Source: Hirschia sp964351655
GTDB taxonomy: Bacteria; Pseudomonadota; Alphaproteobacteria; Caulobacterales; Hyphomonadaceae
Direction: 5' to 3'
DNA length: 53,160 nt
Assembly: GCA_964351655.1 (NCBI GenBank)
Contig: CAYGPD010000021.1
Span: forward strand, 1 to 53,160
The translations under genes and the position numbers were made by a program. Positions 1-8,005 of this stretch are shown here, in pieces. The first letter of the stretch is position 1; every line of letters begins with the position of its first letter. Under the pieces are notes generated by a model that was not told the DNA's origin, ran no database searches, and saw nothing but the letters and a program-made list of their open reading frames with translations.

Positions 1-837
1 CCCCTGTGAGGCATGAATTTGCATGGCAGACGATGTCGATTTAGCAATGCGTTTATCGCCCTGATAGATGGATTGAATAACGCTTACATTTTGGGGTTGA
101 GCATCATCATTTTTGACGTGAACTTTTGCGCGAACAATGGATTGATCCGCATCCACTTTGGGGAAGGTGATAAAAATGCCGCCACTTGCAGGGGTGTCTT
201 CAATTTGGGGGTATGAAATGTGGACGGGGTTTTCATAGGCGATGAACGCGTTTCTGTAGAGGCCGCCATACATGTTGAAGTCGAGAATTTTCAATGGCTT
301 CGGGCCAGTGATCTCATTGTCGGTATTATCAAGACGAACGGCTATCACATTCTCGTCGTCAAAATTGATATAGTCAGTGGCATCAAAAACGATGGGGAGA
401 TATCCCCCTTGGTGCTCCGTGATTTTTTCGCCATTGATCCAGAATTGCGCGTAATTCATGGCTGCTTCAAACTTAAAGATAACTTTCTTATCCCTGTTTG
501 CCGGCTCAATGGTAAAGTGTTTTCGATACCAGCTTATGCCTTGCCATTGATCATTAACGAGGAGTGGCTCGATGTTGGCCGTATGTGGGAGGCGGGCATC
601 GGACCAATTGCTATCATCAAAGCTGATCGTGTGAAGCTGGGTATCATCGTGCGTGAGGGTAGGAAGCTTGGTGAATTTCCAACCATCATTCACCAAAATG
701 AGCTGGCCTATATCTGAAGGGGCTGAAGATGAAGGCGAAGCGGGGGCATTTTTTGAGCAAGCGCCAAGGCCAAGAAGGAGCAGAGTCGCAACGCATGAAA
801 GGGCAATGAAATGGGTGGGTTTCTTTATGGTCGTCAT
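1..837 (-). CDS. GH2 beta-galactosidase-like lipoprotein (3' end outside window)
   Basis: The minus strand is open from an ATG at 837 to the window edge (279 codons), so only the N-terminal part is present. The protein starts with a lipoprotein signal (hydrophobic run, then LGLGAC, lipid Cys near residue 27). It continues with a beta-sandwich typical of the GH2 sugar-binding domain: WQGISWYRKHFTIE, then AQFWINGEKI, GGYLPIVFDATDYI, VIAVRLDNTD and DFNMYGGLYRNAF. This order of motifs is characteristic of GH2 beta-galactosidases. The catalytic barrel lies outside the window, so substrate and integrity are unknown. The gene diverges from the first sulfatase across a regulatory gap, and an operator-like site lies 24-37 bp upstream of the start. 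Inferred role: exo-release of beta-linked galactose from periplasmic galactan oligosaccharides. Confidence 0.82.
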   Translation of the reverse strand, partial: MTTIKKPTHFIALSCVATLLLLGLGACSKNAPASPSSSAPSDIGQLILVNDGWKFTKLPTLTHDDTQLHTISFDDSNWSDARLPHTANIEPLLVNDQWQGISWYRKHFTIEPANRDKKVIFKFEAAMNYAQFWINGEKITEHQGGYLPIVFDATDYINFDDENVIAVRLDNTDNEITGPKPLKILDFNMYGGLYRNAFIAYENPVHISYPQIEDTPASGGIFITFPKVDADQSIVRAKVHVKNDDAQPQNVSVIQSIYQGDKRIAKSTSSAMQIHASQG

Positions 838-860
838 TGCGAATTTTCCCCGGAATTTTG

Positions 861-874
861 GTTATTATTATATG
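861..874. promoter_or_regulatory. Operator-like site, GH2 promoter
   Basis: GTTATTATTATATG matches the 11 central bases of TGTATTATTATATA seen before the fourth sulfatase; only outer bases differ. It ends 24 bp upstream of the GH2 start. It is probably bound by the GntR regulator of this locus (inference). Confidence 0.5.
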
Positions 875-910
875 TCGCCGCATTGATTTAGGCGGTTAGC
901 TTTGAAAATA

Positions 911-924
911 AGTAATATAATTAG
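911..924. promoter_or_regulatory. Second operator-like site in the GH2/sulfatase gap
   Basis: AGTAATATAATTAG is almost the same as AGTAATATAATAAG found 30 bp before the TonB receptor (19575-19588). Each lies 50-64 bp from another operator copy, suggesting paired sites. Confidence 0.4.
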
Positions 925-1210
925 TGTGTTTTACACAAGCTATTTGTGTGAAAATTTCACGGGAAAGGCCAAAATTTGCACGGAAAGACGAAGAAAAAGG
1001 ATATTATATTGCTTTTTTTTGAATGTGGGTTTGCGGCGTGCGAGCATCGGTAAGTTTGGAGGTGTGCTCTAAAAAATAATTTTAAAACAGTAATATATGT
1101 AACGTTATCGACGTTAAGACATGTATGAAATGGACAGAAATTTGTGTTTTTTGGCTTCAGAGTTGCGCAAAAGACCAAACTTGCCTGTTGGGCTGTCTTT
1201 ACGGGTGCGT

Positions 1211-1224
1211 TTAATAGTATTACA
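1211..1224. promoter_or_regulatory. Operator-like half-site before first sulfatase
   Basis: TTAATAGTATTACA reads TGTAATACTATTAA on the other strand. One half matches the consensus (TGTAATA) and the other is degenerate. It lies about 70 bp upstream of the sulfatase start. Confidence 0.35.
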
Positions 1225-1294
1225 AATTATAAAAATGAATAAGCCATCCCAAACCTTCGGGTGATAGGGGCGTGCCTAAAATGGGGAGAATATT

Positions 1295-2725
1295 GTGAAG
1301 CGAATGTCTGCATGGTCTTTGGCGGGGGCAGTTATGACCTGCTGTGTGTTGGCGAGTGGGGGATGCGCACCCGCACCCACCAATGCAAGCGCCACAGAAA
1401 TGAAGCGCGCTGCGCAAGAAAAGCAGCCCAATATTGTTGTCTTATTTGCTGATGATTTGGCATGGATGGATTTGGGCCATTATTCGGATTTCATTGAGAC
1501 CCCAAATTTAGATAAATTACGTCTTGAGAGTACGAGTTTTGAACGGGCATATGCGGCTGCGCCAGTATGTAGTCCAAGCCGTGTTGGTATGATTACGGGC
1601 CAACATCCGGCGCGCCATGAGTTTTTCCGTCATGTGGGGGCGGGTGATAAATCTCAGTTTGATCAAAATGGGCGCACCAATGATGCCTATCATATGCTTG
1701 ATACTGATCCTGCGCATATGCCGTCACGAAATTGGTTACCTTTGGAAGCTGTGACGGTAGCGGAGCGGCTAAAAGATGTGGGCTATAATACCTCGTTTGT
1801 GGGCAAATGGCATATTGGACACGAGCCATATTATCCGATCAAACAGGGGTTTGATGAGCAGTTTGGGGTGACGAATGATGGTCATCCAGGGAAGGGGTAT
1901 TACCCACCATATTTCAGGCACAACCCAGCGAAGACTTACAGCGATGCGCCGAAGGATAAATTTCTTACTGACCGTATAACCGATGACGCAGTTGAAGTCT
2001 TGGAGCGCTTGAGCGCGAAGGACGAGCCTTTCTTTTTGAACCTTTGGTATTATGGCGTGCACAAGCCAATAGATGGCCGCAAGGACCTGATCGAGAAATA
2101 CAAACAACGCGGCATTAGCCAAGAGCAGGCTGAATATGCCTCCATGGTGGAGGCGTTGGATGAGTCTGTTGGGCGTATCAGCGCAAAATTGGATGCGTTG
2201 GGGCTGCGGGATGATACAATACTTGTTTTCACATCTGACCAAGGCGGATTTTTTGATCGTGCGCCGCTAAAGGGACGCAAAACGGATGGGTTGGCACTGT
2301 TTGAGGGCGGGGCGCGTGTGCCTATGTTTGTGCGTTGGCCTCAACATTATCCAGCAGGAAAAGAGATAAAAACACCGGTGACGACATTGGATGTCGCGCC
2401 GACGATTCTAGCCCCTGCACATGCTAATTTAGATGATTTGGATGGCGTGAAACTCGCGGCTCATTTGGGCGGAGATTTAGACCATCCTCAGCCTGTCATT
2501 ATGTATCGCCATTATGAAGATTTGTACGCCGCTGTTGTGGTGGGCGATATGAAGTTGTTGGCGAGTGTTTCGGGAAAACATCAACTTTACAATGTTGTAA
2601 CAGATATTTCTGAAGCGCACGACCTAGCAAAGGAGCAGCCAGAAACAGTGGCAGACATGCTCGCTATTTTGGAGTCATGGAAAGACAAAAACCACATTAA
2701 GCGTTTTGCGCAAGCGCAAAATTGA
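1295..2725 (+). CDS. Type I sulfatase lipoprotein (sulfatase 1)
   Basis: This is a formylglycine-dependent sulfatase of 476 residues that hydrolyses a sulfate ester, probably on a galactan oligosaccharide. The FGly motif CSPSR starts at Cys92. Metal ligands are visible as FADDLAWMD (about 51-59) and FTSDQGGFFD, and GKWHIG marks the active-site lysine and histidine. The N-terminus has a signal sequence ending in a lipobox-like Cys (SGGC, residue 24). The GTG start follows GGGGAG with good spacing. It is the first gene of a plus-strand run: sulfatase 1, sulfatase 2, sulfatase 3, GH110-like. The family is certain; which sulfate position it attacks cannot be read from the sequence. No formylglycine-generating enzyme is encoded in the window, so one must be supplied elsewhere. 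Confidence 0.93.
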   Translation: MKRMSAWSLAGAVMTCCVLASGGCAPAPTNASATEMKRAAQEKQPNIVVLFADDLAWMDLGHYSDFIETPNLDKLRLESTSFERAYAAAPVCSPSRVGMITGQHPARHEFFRHVGAGDKSQFDQNGRTNDAYHMLDTDPAHMPSRNWLPLEAVTVAERLKDVGYNTSFVGKWHIGHEPYYPIKQGFDEQFGVTNDGHPGKGYYPPYFRHNPAKTYSDAPKDKFLTDRITDDAVEVLERLSAKDEPFFLNLWYYGVHKPIDGRKDLIEKYKQRGISQEQAEYASMVEALDESVGRISAKLDALGLRDDTILVFTSDQGGFFDRAPLKGRKTDGLALFEGGARVPMFVRWPQHYPAGKEIKTPVTTLDVAPTILAPAHANLDDLDGVKLAAHLGGDLDHPQPVIMYRHYEDLYAAVVVGDMKLLASVSGKHQLYNVVTDISEAHDLAKEQPETVADMLAILESWKDKNHIKRFAQAQN

Positions 2726-2754
2726 GTTTTGAAATGTTAAATCGAGATAGAAAA

Positions 2755-4299
2755 ATGACATTGAAACCAAAGACATTTTCGCGCTTGAAATCAGCTAAAA
2801 TAAGCGTGTGTTCGTTTGCTGTTGCTTTAGTGGTGGCGTGTAGTGGTTCCTCTGCGAATGAAGACATTGCTGAACAGACTGCGCCAGCGGCATCGGCTCA
2901 AACGCGTGCACCAAATATCATCTATATTCTGGCGGATGATCTTGGATATGGAGACATCGGTGCTTTTGGTCAAACCAAGATTAAGACGCCAAACCTAGAT
3001 AAATTGGCGGCAAATGGAATGATGTTTACAGACCATTATTCTGGGTCTGCTGTGTGTGCGCCGTCTCGGTCAGCTTTGATCACGGGCCAGCATACGGGCC
3101 ATACCCAAATTCGCGGCAATTCAGGCCAGTTGGAGACATCACCTTATCTTGAAGCAGGCACGCAAACGCTTGGAACTGTGTTGCAAGAAGCGGGCTATAC
3201 GACGGGTACTGTGGGCAAATGGGGTTTGGGGACTTTTGAAGATGATGGTGCGCCTGACAAACAGGGAATGGACTATTTTTACGGCTTTATAGATCAGGTT
3301 TTGGCCCACAATTATTATCCTGAATATTTGTGGGAAGGGCGCGAAAAGCAGGTGCTCGATAATGGCGGTATCACGATGCATCCAAAGCATGTGGCGCTGG
3401 AAGGGCGTCCGATTGAGGAATCCTACAAGGACTTTATTGGTAAGGATTATGCGGGCTATTTGATGCAAGACAAAGTGGAGGGGTTCATTCGGAAGAATGC
3501 AAATGCACCTTTCTTTTTGTATTACGCAACAACCATTCCTCATGCGGCTATCCAGATCCCTGATGCTGAACTGGATCAGTATGATTTTCCCGAAACGGGC
3601 GGGGCTGATCCTGAAAACTACTATTCTCCACATCCGCGTCCACGGGCTGCACGCGCGGCGATGATTACCTTGCTCGATCGTCAGGTTGGGGAAATTGTAA
3701 GCACGCTGGAAGAATTGGGCATAGCTGACAACACATTAATCGTATTCACAAGTGATAATGGGCCGGCTGGAGAGGGGCGCGGGGATGTTGAATTCTTTGA
3801 TTCTAACGGTCCATTTAGAGGCGGTAAGCGCGATCTCACCGAAGGGGGTATTCGTGCGCCGATGATCGCCTATTGGCCGGGTAAGATTAAAGCAGGCAGC
3901 ACTAGCGATCACGTCTCGGCTATGTGGGATATGTTGCCAACAGCAGCAGAACTTGCGGGCGCAACGCTAAACCAGGAGATTGATGGCGTTTCATTCCTGC
4001 CGACATTGTTGGGTGTAGGTGGTCAGCAGGAACATGACTTTTTGTATTGGGAATTTCACGAGAATGCAGGAGGCGGACCGGCGCAAGCCGTTCGTATGGG
4101 CAAATGGAAAGGCTTGCGCCAAGCGAAGGGTGTAAAAGCTAAGCATCGTGCGGATATTCCATTGCAACTTTATGATTTGGAGGCTGATCCAGCAGAAACC
4201 AACAATGTTGCAGCTGAGCACCCTGACATTGTGGCGAAGATAGAAGCTGCGCTTGGTGATCGCACGCCAGCACGATTGGATCGTTGGAATTTTAACTAA
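2755..4299 (+). CDS. Type I sulfatase lipoprotein (sulfatase 2)
   Basis: This is an arylsulfatase A-like enzyme of 514 residues from the chosen start. The ATG at 2755 is preferred over an in-frame TTG at 2722 because GAGATAG lies at a suitable distance and the signal peptide then begins at once (lipobox VVAC, Cys29). The FGly motif CAPSR starts at about Cys101. Metal and active-site motifs are ILADDLGYGD, GKWGLG and FTSDNGPAG. The C-terminal part has the usual sulfatase ending (LYDLEADPAETNNVAAEHP). It lies 29 bp after sulfatase 1 and 37 bp before sulfatase 3, so it is co-transcribed. Lipid anchoring suggests it acts in the periplasm on imported oligosaccharides. Confidence 0.93.
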   Translation: MTLKPKTFSRLKSAKISVCSFAVALVVACSGSSANEDIAEQTAPAASAQTRAPNIIYILADDLGYGDIGAFGQTKIKTPNLDKLAANGMMFTDHYSGSAVCAPSRSALITGQHTGHTQIRGNSGQLETSPYLEAGTQTLGTVLQEAGYTTGTVGKWGLGTFEDDGAPDKQGMDYFYGFIDQVLAHNYYPEYLWEGREKQVLDNGGITMHPKHVALEGRPIEESYKDFIGKDYAGYLMQDKVEGFIRKNANAPFFLYYATTIPHAAIQIPDAELDQYDFPETGGADPENYYSPHPRPRAARAAMITLLDRQVGEIVSTLEELGIADNTLIVFTSDNGPAGEGRGDVEFFDSNGPFRGGKRDLTEGGIRAPMIAYWPGKIKAGSTSDHVSAMWDMLPTAAELAGATLNQEIDGVSFLPTLLGVGGQQEHDFLYWEFHENAGGGPAQAVRMGKWKGLRQAKGVKAKHRADIPLQLYDLEADPAETNNVAAEHPDIVAKIEAALGDRTPARLDRWNFN

Positions 4300-4336
4300 G
4301 TATAATGCCTGAAATAGAACAGGTTGGAGGAAGCAC

Positions 4337-5833
4337 ATGCGTTCACTAATTGCGTTGGCACTGATGTGTCTACCGCTTCAAGCAGCGTCTGCAGAAGAGG
4401 CCAAAAAGGAAGATACACGCCCCAATATTTTGTGGATTATCCCAGAAGATGTGTCGCCTTGGATGGCACCTTATGGGGACACTACGGTGAAGACGCCGAC
4501 CATAGATAAAATGGCGAATGAGGGTGTGACCTTCTTAAAGGCTTTCGCGAATGTGCCTATCTGTTCGCCTGTAAGGTCGTCCTTGATGACGGGGCGTTGG
4601 GCGGTATCCACGGGTGTGCATAATCACAGGCGCTCTCGTGATAGTAAGGGGCGCGATGCGATTTACCTTGAAGAAGGCACAAAAGCCCTGCCAAGCATTT
4701 TTATGGAAAATGGGTATGAAACATTCAATATCGGGAAGGATGATTATAACTTCGTCTATAATCGCCGTGATTTATACTCTGCTGGACCAGATGAAGTTGA
4801 AGGGCATATTGGGGATAAAGATGGACCAGATTTTGCGTGGGAAAAACTAGCCGAAGGTAAACCATTTTTTGGGCAAATTCAGCTAAGAGGCGGGAAATCG
4901 CATGGCAAAGTGGATGTAGAGCTTGATAGCTCCAAAATCCCAATGCCGCCTTATTATCCAGATACAAAATTGTTTCGTGAGCGCTGGGAAGATCATTATC
5001 GTAGCATTGTGGACACGGATGCTGAGCTGGCAGAAATTTTTGCGAAGTTAGAGGCGACAGGGGAAGCGGAAAATACGGCTGTATTTTTCATTTCTGACCA
5101 TGGATTTCCAATGTTGCGCCACAAACAGTTTCTCTATGATGGCGGCGTGCATGTCCCTGTGTTCGTTTGGTATCCAAAAGGAACAAAAGAGATCCAGAAA
5201 TATGGATCTCGCCGGAATGAGTTGATCAGCACTATTGACCTTTCAGCCGCAGCTTTGGAATTGGCAGGCATTGAAATACCAGAATATTTTGATGGGCGTA
5301 GCCTGTTTGGTGATGCAATTGAGCCGCGCCAATACGTGCCGCTAAGTCGTGACCGTGGTGATTTCACCTTTGATCAAATTCGCGCTGTGCGGACCGATAA
5401 GTATAAATATATCCGGAATAAATATCCTGACGTGCCTTATATGCAGCCAAGCTATCGCGATGGTTGGCCTGTGACGAAGGAGTATTTTCAGCTCAAGAAA
5501 GAGGGGAAACTTACGCCCGAACAAGCCCTATTCATTGCAGATACACGCCCCGCAGAGGAGCTGTATGATTTAGATGCTGACCCGCATGAGGTGAAGAATT
5601 TGGCGGATGATCCAGCCTATGCAAGCGTTTTGGCGCGCATGTCTTCGACACTGGATGGTTGGATATTGATGAGCGGCGATAAGGGGCAAGTGGAAGAAAC
5701 TGAAACCGAAATTGCGGCTGTTGTGGCGCGCTGGGGCGACAAATGCGTGGATCGTCGATGTGTAGAATATCGCGCCAAACATGGAGATGAAGAACCTGCT
5801 GGTGCAACGGGCGTGATTCAGGAGGGCAAGTGA
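4337..5833 (+). CDS. Type I sulfatase, SGSH-like (sulfatase 3)
   Basis: This sulfatase has 498 residues and a classical cleavable signal peptide (cut near AASA/EE) instead of a lipobox. The FGly motif is CSPVR at Cys76, which fits C-x-P-x-R. The first metal site is IPEDVS, with Glu-Asp in place of the more common Asp-Asp, and the second is SDHGFPMLRHKQ. This ED plus SDHG pattern groups it with heparan-N-sulfatase-like sulfatases and with sulfatase 4 of this locus, whose MPPYYPDT/LPPYYPDT and C-terminal segments are clearly related. GGAGGA lies just before the ATG. It overlaps the next gene at TGATG, so translation is probably coupled. Confidence 0.92.
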   Translation: MRSLIALALMCLPLQAASAEEAKKEDTRPNILWIIPEDVSPWMAPYGDTTVKTPTIDKMANEGVTFLKAFANVPICSPVRSSLMTGRWAVSTGVHNHRRSRDSKGRDAIYLEEGTKALPSIFMENGYETFNIGKDDYNFVYNRRDLYSAGPDEVEGHIGDKDGPDFAWEKLAEGKPFFGQIQLRGGKSHGKVDVELDSSKIPMPPYYPDTKLFRERWEDHYRSIVDTDAELAEIFAKLEATGEAENTAVFFISDHGFPMLRHKQFLYDGGVHVPVFVWYPKGTKEIQKYGSRRNELISTIDLSAAALELAGIEIPEYFDGRSLFGDAIEPRQYVPLSRDRGDFTFDQIRAVRTDKYKYIRNKYPDVPYMQPSYRDGWPVTKEYFQLKKEGKLTPEQALFIADTRPAEELYDLDADPHEVKNLADDPAYASVLARMSSTLDGWILMSGDKGQVEETETEIAAVVARWGDKCVDRRCVEYRAKHGDEEPAGATGVIQEGK

Positions 5834-7644
5834 TGGGAATGACTATGATAGACCGTCGGACGTTTACAGCATTGGGCGCTGCAGCGTCGGGTGTGGCTTT
5901 GACTGCGTGTGGTGAAGAAAAGGAAGCCCCAAAAGCTGTTGCAGGATTTCCCACAAAGGCGCGTGAAGATGCGACGCCGGCGCTTGTGGCAGCAATCGCA
6001 GATGCAATCTCACACAACAAATCGGAAATCATTTTGCCAGCAGGCGAATTGCACTTCTGGCCAGAGGCAGGTGAAGAGAAGTTTCTCAATGTCTCCAACA
6101 ATGATTCACGAGATTTTAAAATCGCGGGATTGCTGGAGAGAGCAAGTGGGCTGACGATCAAAGGGCAAGGCACTTCATTGGTGTTTCATGGGCTCGTTGT
6201 GCCGTTTGCGATTCAAAATGCGACCAATATTCGCTTTGAAAATCTAAGTGTCGACTGGGAAACACCATTTCACCTTGAAGGTATAGTTGAAGCAAGGGAT
6301 GAGGTTGACGGGCGATGGATTGAGATAACCATTCCAGAGCAATTTTCCTATCGCTTAGATGATGCCAAACTGGTGTTTGTGGGGGAGGGCTTTGAGCAAA
6401 AGGGCTTGAAGCGCATTTTGGAATTTGATGCGACTCGCAAAGAAACGGCGTATCGCGTTTGGGACAATGGCTTTATGGCGCGCGATCATTCCAATGTGCG
6501 CCCCCATACTATTGAAGAAATTGCGCCGCGACGTTTGAAAATTTCGGTGCATGATACACGCTTTAAATCGCTTCCAGCCGTTGGAAATGCTGTAATCATG
6601 CAGCCTTCCAATCGTTGGGCACCTGCATTCTTCATTGAAGACTCCAAGAATGTGACCTTTAAAAACGTCACAATTCATCATGCCGGATGTATGGGAATTA
6701 TCGCGCAAACGAGCGAAGATATTACACTGGACGGATTGAATGTGTTGCCAAGCAGAGGGCGCTATGTGTCTACGAGTGTGGACGCGACCCATTTTGTAAA
6801 TTGCTCTGGGACCATTACCGTCGAAAATGGCGATTTCTCAAATCACATTGATGATGCTGTAAATGTGCATGGCATTTATTTGCGTGTGCTGGAAGCTGAT
6901 GGTGAGAATGCTTTTAAAGCTGAGCTTGCAGAGTTTCAGCAGCATGGCGTGCGGCCTGTTAGAGATGGTGATTTTATATCGCTAGCAGATGCAAAAGGTG
7001 TGGATGTGTATTACACATCCCGTGTGAAAAGCGCCGTTTATGAAAGTCGTACAATGGTGCGCATCGAACTTGAGCGCGAGGTGCCGGCACAATTAGCGGA
7101 CGGGGATGTTGTGGATATTCTCAATCGCCAAGCAAACCTTGTTATCCGCGGCAATAAAATCGGCAAAAACCGTGCGCGAGGTATTCTTATTTCAACGGGT
7201 GGAACCGTGTTGGTTGAGAACAACAAATTCCACGCGCCGGGGTCAGCGATACGCATTTCTGGTGGGGTAGATCATTGGTATGAGTCTGGACCAACATCTC
7301 AGGTGATGATCCGCAAGAATGAGTTTAATCACTGTTTATATGGCGTGTGGGGCCAATCCATTATCGACATTATTTGTGTAGATAGCGAAGAGAGCCAATC
7401 TAAACGCGCCTTTCACGACACAGTGATTATCAAAGACAATCTGTTTCGCACAGAGCATGGCGATCTTATCACTGCATATCGCGTGGGGACATTAATGTTT
7501 GAAGGCAATCGCGTGATCGTGGAACCTTATCAGGTTGATAATGCGCAGACGGACACTCCATTTGATTTGCGCGCGGTTGGAAAATTTATCCTAAAGGACA
7601 ATCAAATCGAAGGGTATCACTGGCCTATATTTGATGAAGCTTAG
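5833..7644 (+). CDS. GH110-like exo-alpha-galactosidase (beta-helix), copy 1
   Basis: This exported right-handed parallel beta-helix protein has about 604 residues. It has an RR motif (IDRRTF) and a lipobox (LTAC), so it is probably a Tat-exported lipoprotein. Repeating beta-helix coils run from about residue 80 to the end: IRFENLSVDWE, VTFKNVTIHHAGCMGIIAQ, NLVIRGNKIGKNRARGIL, GTVLVENNKFHAPGSAIRI and WYESGPTSQVMIRKNEF. The last two resemble the conserved core of GH110 alpha-1,3-galactosidases as I know the family. HIDDAVNVHG (Asp340/Asp341) is the likely acidic active site. ATG 5833 is chosen because it overlaps the previous stop and follows GGAGGG; a GTG at 5830 is possible. Inferred role: removing terminal alpha-1,3-galactose from desulfated galactan fragments. 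An uncharacterised beta-helix hydrolase or lyase is the alternative. Confidence 0.72.
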   Translation: MGMTMIDRRTFTALGAAASGVALTACGEEKEAPKAVAGFPTKAREDATPALVAAIADAISHNKSEIILPAGELHFWPEAGEEKFLNVSNNDSRDFKIAGLLERASGLTIKGQGTSLVFHGLVVPFAIQNATNIRFENLSVDWETPFHLEGIVEARDEVDGRWIEITIPEQFSYRLDDAKLVFVGEGFEQKGLKRILEFDATRKETAYRVWDNGFMARDHSNVRPHTIEEIAPRRLKISVHDTRFKSLPAVGNAVIMQPSNRWAPAFFIEDSKNVTFKNVTIHHAGCMGIIAQTSEDITLDGLNVLPSRGRYVSTSVDATHFVNCSGTITVENGDFSNHIDDAVNVHGIYLRVLEADGENAFKAELAEFQQHGVRPVRDGDFISLADAKGVDVYYTSRVKSAVYESRTMVRIELEREVPAQLADGDVVDILNRQANLVIRGNKIGKNRARGILISTGGTVLVENNKFHAPGSAIRISGGVDHWYESGPTSQVMIRKNEFNHCLYGVWGQSIIDIICVDSEESQSKRAFHDTVIIKDNLFRTEHGDLITAYRVGTLMFEGNRVIVEPYQVDNAQTDTPFDLRAVGKFILKDNQIEGYHWPIFDEA

Positions 7645-7668
7645 CCTCATTATCTAAGAGAAATATAT

Positions 7669-7704
7669 AAAACCGCACTCCTATCAGAGTGCGGTTTTGT
7701 TGTT
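7669..7704 (+). terminator. Rho-independent terminator after the first sulfatase operon
   Basis: A perfect 12-bp stem (AAAACCGCACTC / GAGTGCGGTTTT) with a 6-base loop is followed by a T-rich tail. It closes the sulfatase/GH110 operon. Confidence 0.9.
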
Positions 7705-7733
7705 AGAGGGGCAATTTCTTCGTTTTAGGCTTG

Positions 7734-7757
7734 TTTATTATATTATAATATAATAAA
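7734..7757. promoter_or_regulatory. 24-bp perfect palindrome, operator
   Basis: Positions 7734-7757 form a perfect 24-bp palindrome with the core TATTATAATA at 7741-7750, the same core as the other operator copies. It lies about 250 bp upstream of the dehydratase gene. Proposed ligand: the GntR regulator encoded at 12523-13239. Confidence 0.6.
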
Positions 7758-7933
7758 GTAGGTGGACTTATTTGTTGGTTTTGCTTCTGCCGTTGCTGCA
7801 AGAATGAAGATTAGCAAGTCCTTATGTCCCGACCTTTTTATGGTGCATCGATTTGTATTTGGTGCACCATACTTTTTAGGTGTTAGCTTTCATTTTGAGG
7901 CGAATAAGAAGTTGTATTAAAATTTCAATTCCC

Positions 7934-7947
7934 TCTATTATAATACA
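7934..7947. promoter_or_regulatory. Operator, IlvD promoter
   Basis: TCTATTATAATACA differs from the palindromic consensus TGTATTATAATACA at one base. It lies 58 bp upstream of the dehydratase start, where a repressor could block the promoter. Confidence 0.6.
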
Positions 7948-8005
7948 AATGAATGATGTAGGCTGACAAATACACAGATTTTTGGGCCCTCAATAAAGGG
8001 TTCTG

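Larger units (their letters stand above)
838..1294. promoter_or_regulatory. Divergent regulatory region between GH2 and the sulfatase operon
   Basis: This 457-bp gap has no convincing gene. It is AT-rich and carries several matches to the locus operator: 861-874, 911-924, about 1089-1102 and 1211-1224. A short inverted repeat, TAACGT-tatcg-ACGTTA, lies at 1100-1116. The short open frames here lack ribosome binding sites and family features. Confidence 0.6.
7705..8005. promoter_or_regulatory. Promoter region of the IlvD-transporter-lactonase-GntR operon
   Basis: About 300 bp with no gene. It contains the strongest operator copy (24-bp palindrome at 7734-7757), a second copy at 7934-7947, and an unrelated perfect palindrome TGGTGCACCA at 7860-7869 with an extra TGGTGCA at 7841-7847. 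Confidence 0.65.

Noticed and set aside
220..717. 165-codon plus-strand open frame at the left edge
   Set aside because: It is the antisense shadow of the GH2 gene; the minus strand is open through the whole region with a lipoprotein leader and GH2 motifs.
1769..2242. Long minus-strand frame inside sulfatase 1
   Set aside because: It lies antisense to a conserved sulfatase core and shows no family features.
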